From: Hirundichthys speculiger
Taxonomy: Eukaryota > Chordata > Actinopteri > Beloniformes > Exocoetidae
Direction of reading: 5' to 3'
Length of the DNA: 64,000 bases
Assembly: GCA_018398805.1 (NCBI GenBank)
Contig: JAGFBZ010001529.1
Span: forward strand, 16,906-80,905
The notes under the pieces were generated by a model. The model worked only from the letters and a program-made list of their open reading frames with translations, was not told the DNA's origin and searched no databases. Both the position numbers and the translations under genes were made by a program. Every line of letters starts with the position of its first letter. Position 1 is the first letter of the stretch. Below, one piece after another: positions 63,701 through 64,000 of this stretch.

Positions 63701-64000
63701 GCGTTACCTCCGCTGTCTCTATAGTGTCATCCATTGATCCCATAGCGCATCCTAGCGTTGACCTCCACCTGTCTATATAGACGTCATCCCAGCTTGCTCC
63801 ACCTGTTTTAGAGACGTCGCCCAGCGTTACCACTGTATATATAGACGTCATCCTCAGCATTTACCTCCACCTGCTATATAGACGTCATCCCGCGTTGATC
63901 TCCACCTGTCTATATAGACGTCATCCCAGTCGTTTGATCTCCACCCGTCATATAGCGTCACCCAGCGTTGATCTCCACCGTCTTATAGACATCGTCCCAG
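60731..64000. repeat. 37-bp satellite, indel-ridden right part, runs off the window
   Basis: The same unit, but nearly every copy has small deletions or lost bases (gtctatagac, ccgcgttg, tatccca). The array continues beyond the window. Confidence 0.9.

Overview
This is nuclear DNA of a ray-finned (teleost) fish. The evidence is vertebrate exon-intron structure with GT/AG splice sites, two vertebrate genes, and fish-type transposons (Rex3/RTE-like and L2-like LINEs, a Penelope-like element, a Gypsy-type solo LTR, cut-and-paste elements). The striking feature is tandem repetition: roughly three quarters of the window is minisatellite or satellite, and almost every larger intron carries a different array.

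Gene 1 (811-26851, plus strand) is the 3' part of hdac6. It runs from the last exon of the first deacetylase domain, through the complete second catalytic domain, to the C-terminal ubiquitin-binding zinc finger and the stop codon. I place fourteen coding exons whose phases join into one continuous frame of 669 codons plus stop. The 5' half lies upstream of the window. Its introns hold arrays of 40, 42, 56/58, 29, about 100-130, 10 and 15 bp period. The 15.7-kb intron between 5608 and 21318 also holds an L2-like LINE and a 2.4-kb TIR transposon carrying a broken THAP-domain exon.

Between the genes (26852-35640) lie the hdac6 3' flank, a 3.8-kb 12-bp array, a 5'-truncated Penelope-like retroelement with reverse transcriptase and GIY-YIG endonuclease, a DNA-transposon end, a copy of a short interspersed repeat, a 28-bp hairpin array, and an X-box-like palindrome.

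Gene 2 (coding 35662-45447, plus strand) is a complete four-exon, 226-residue LHFPL-family tetraspan protein of the LHFPL3/4/5 type. Its introns hold a GAAT-type microsatellite, a 21/22-bp array with an internal 1,406-bp duplication, and a decamer array.

Downstream (45448-49930) are the 3' flank, a perfect solo LTR with a 5-bp target duplication, a decamer array, and a Myb/SANT-like transposon remnant. From about 49930 to the end there is a 37-bp palindromic satellite of more than 14 kb that runs out of the window. Its last 3 kb is full of scattered indels and looks like poorly polished assembly.

I found no tRNA, rRNA, CRISPR array or operon-type organisation. Long repetitive open frames are products of stop-free tandem repeats, not genes.
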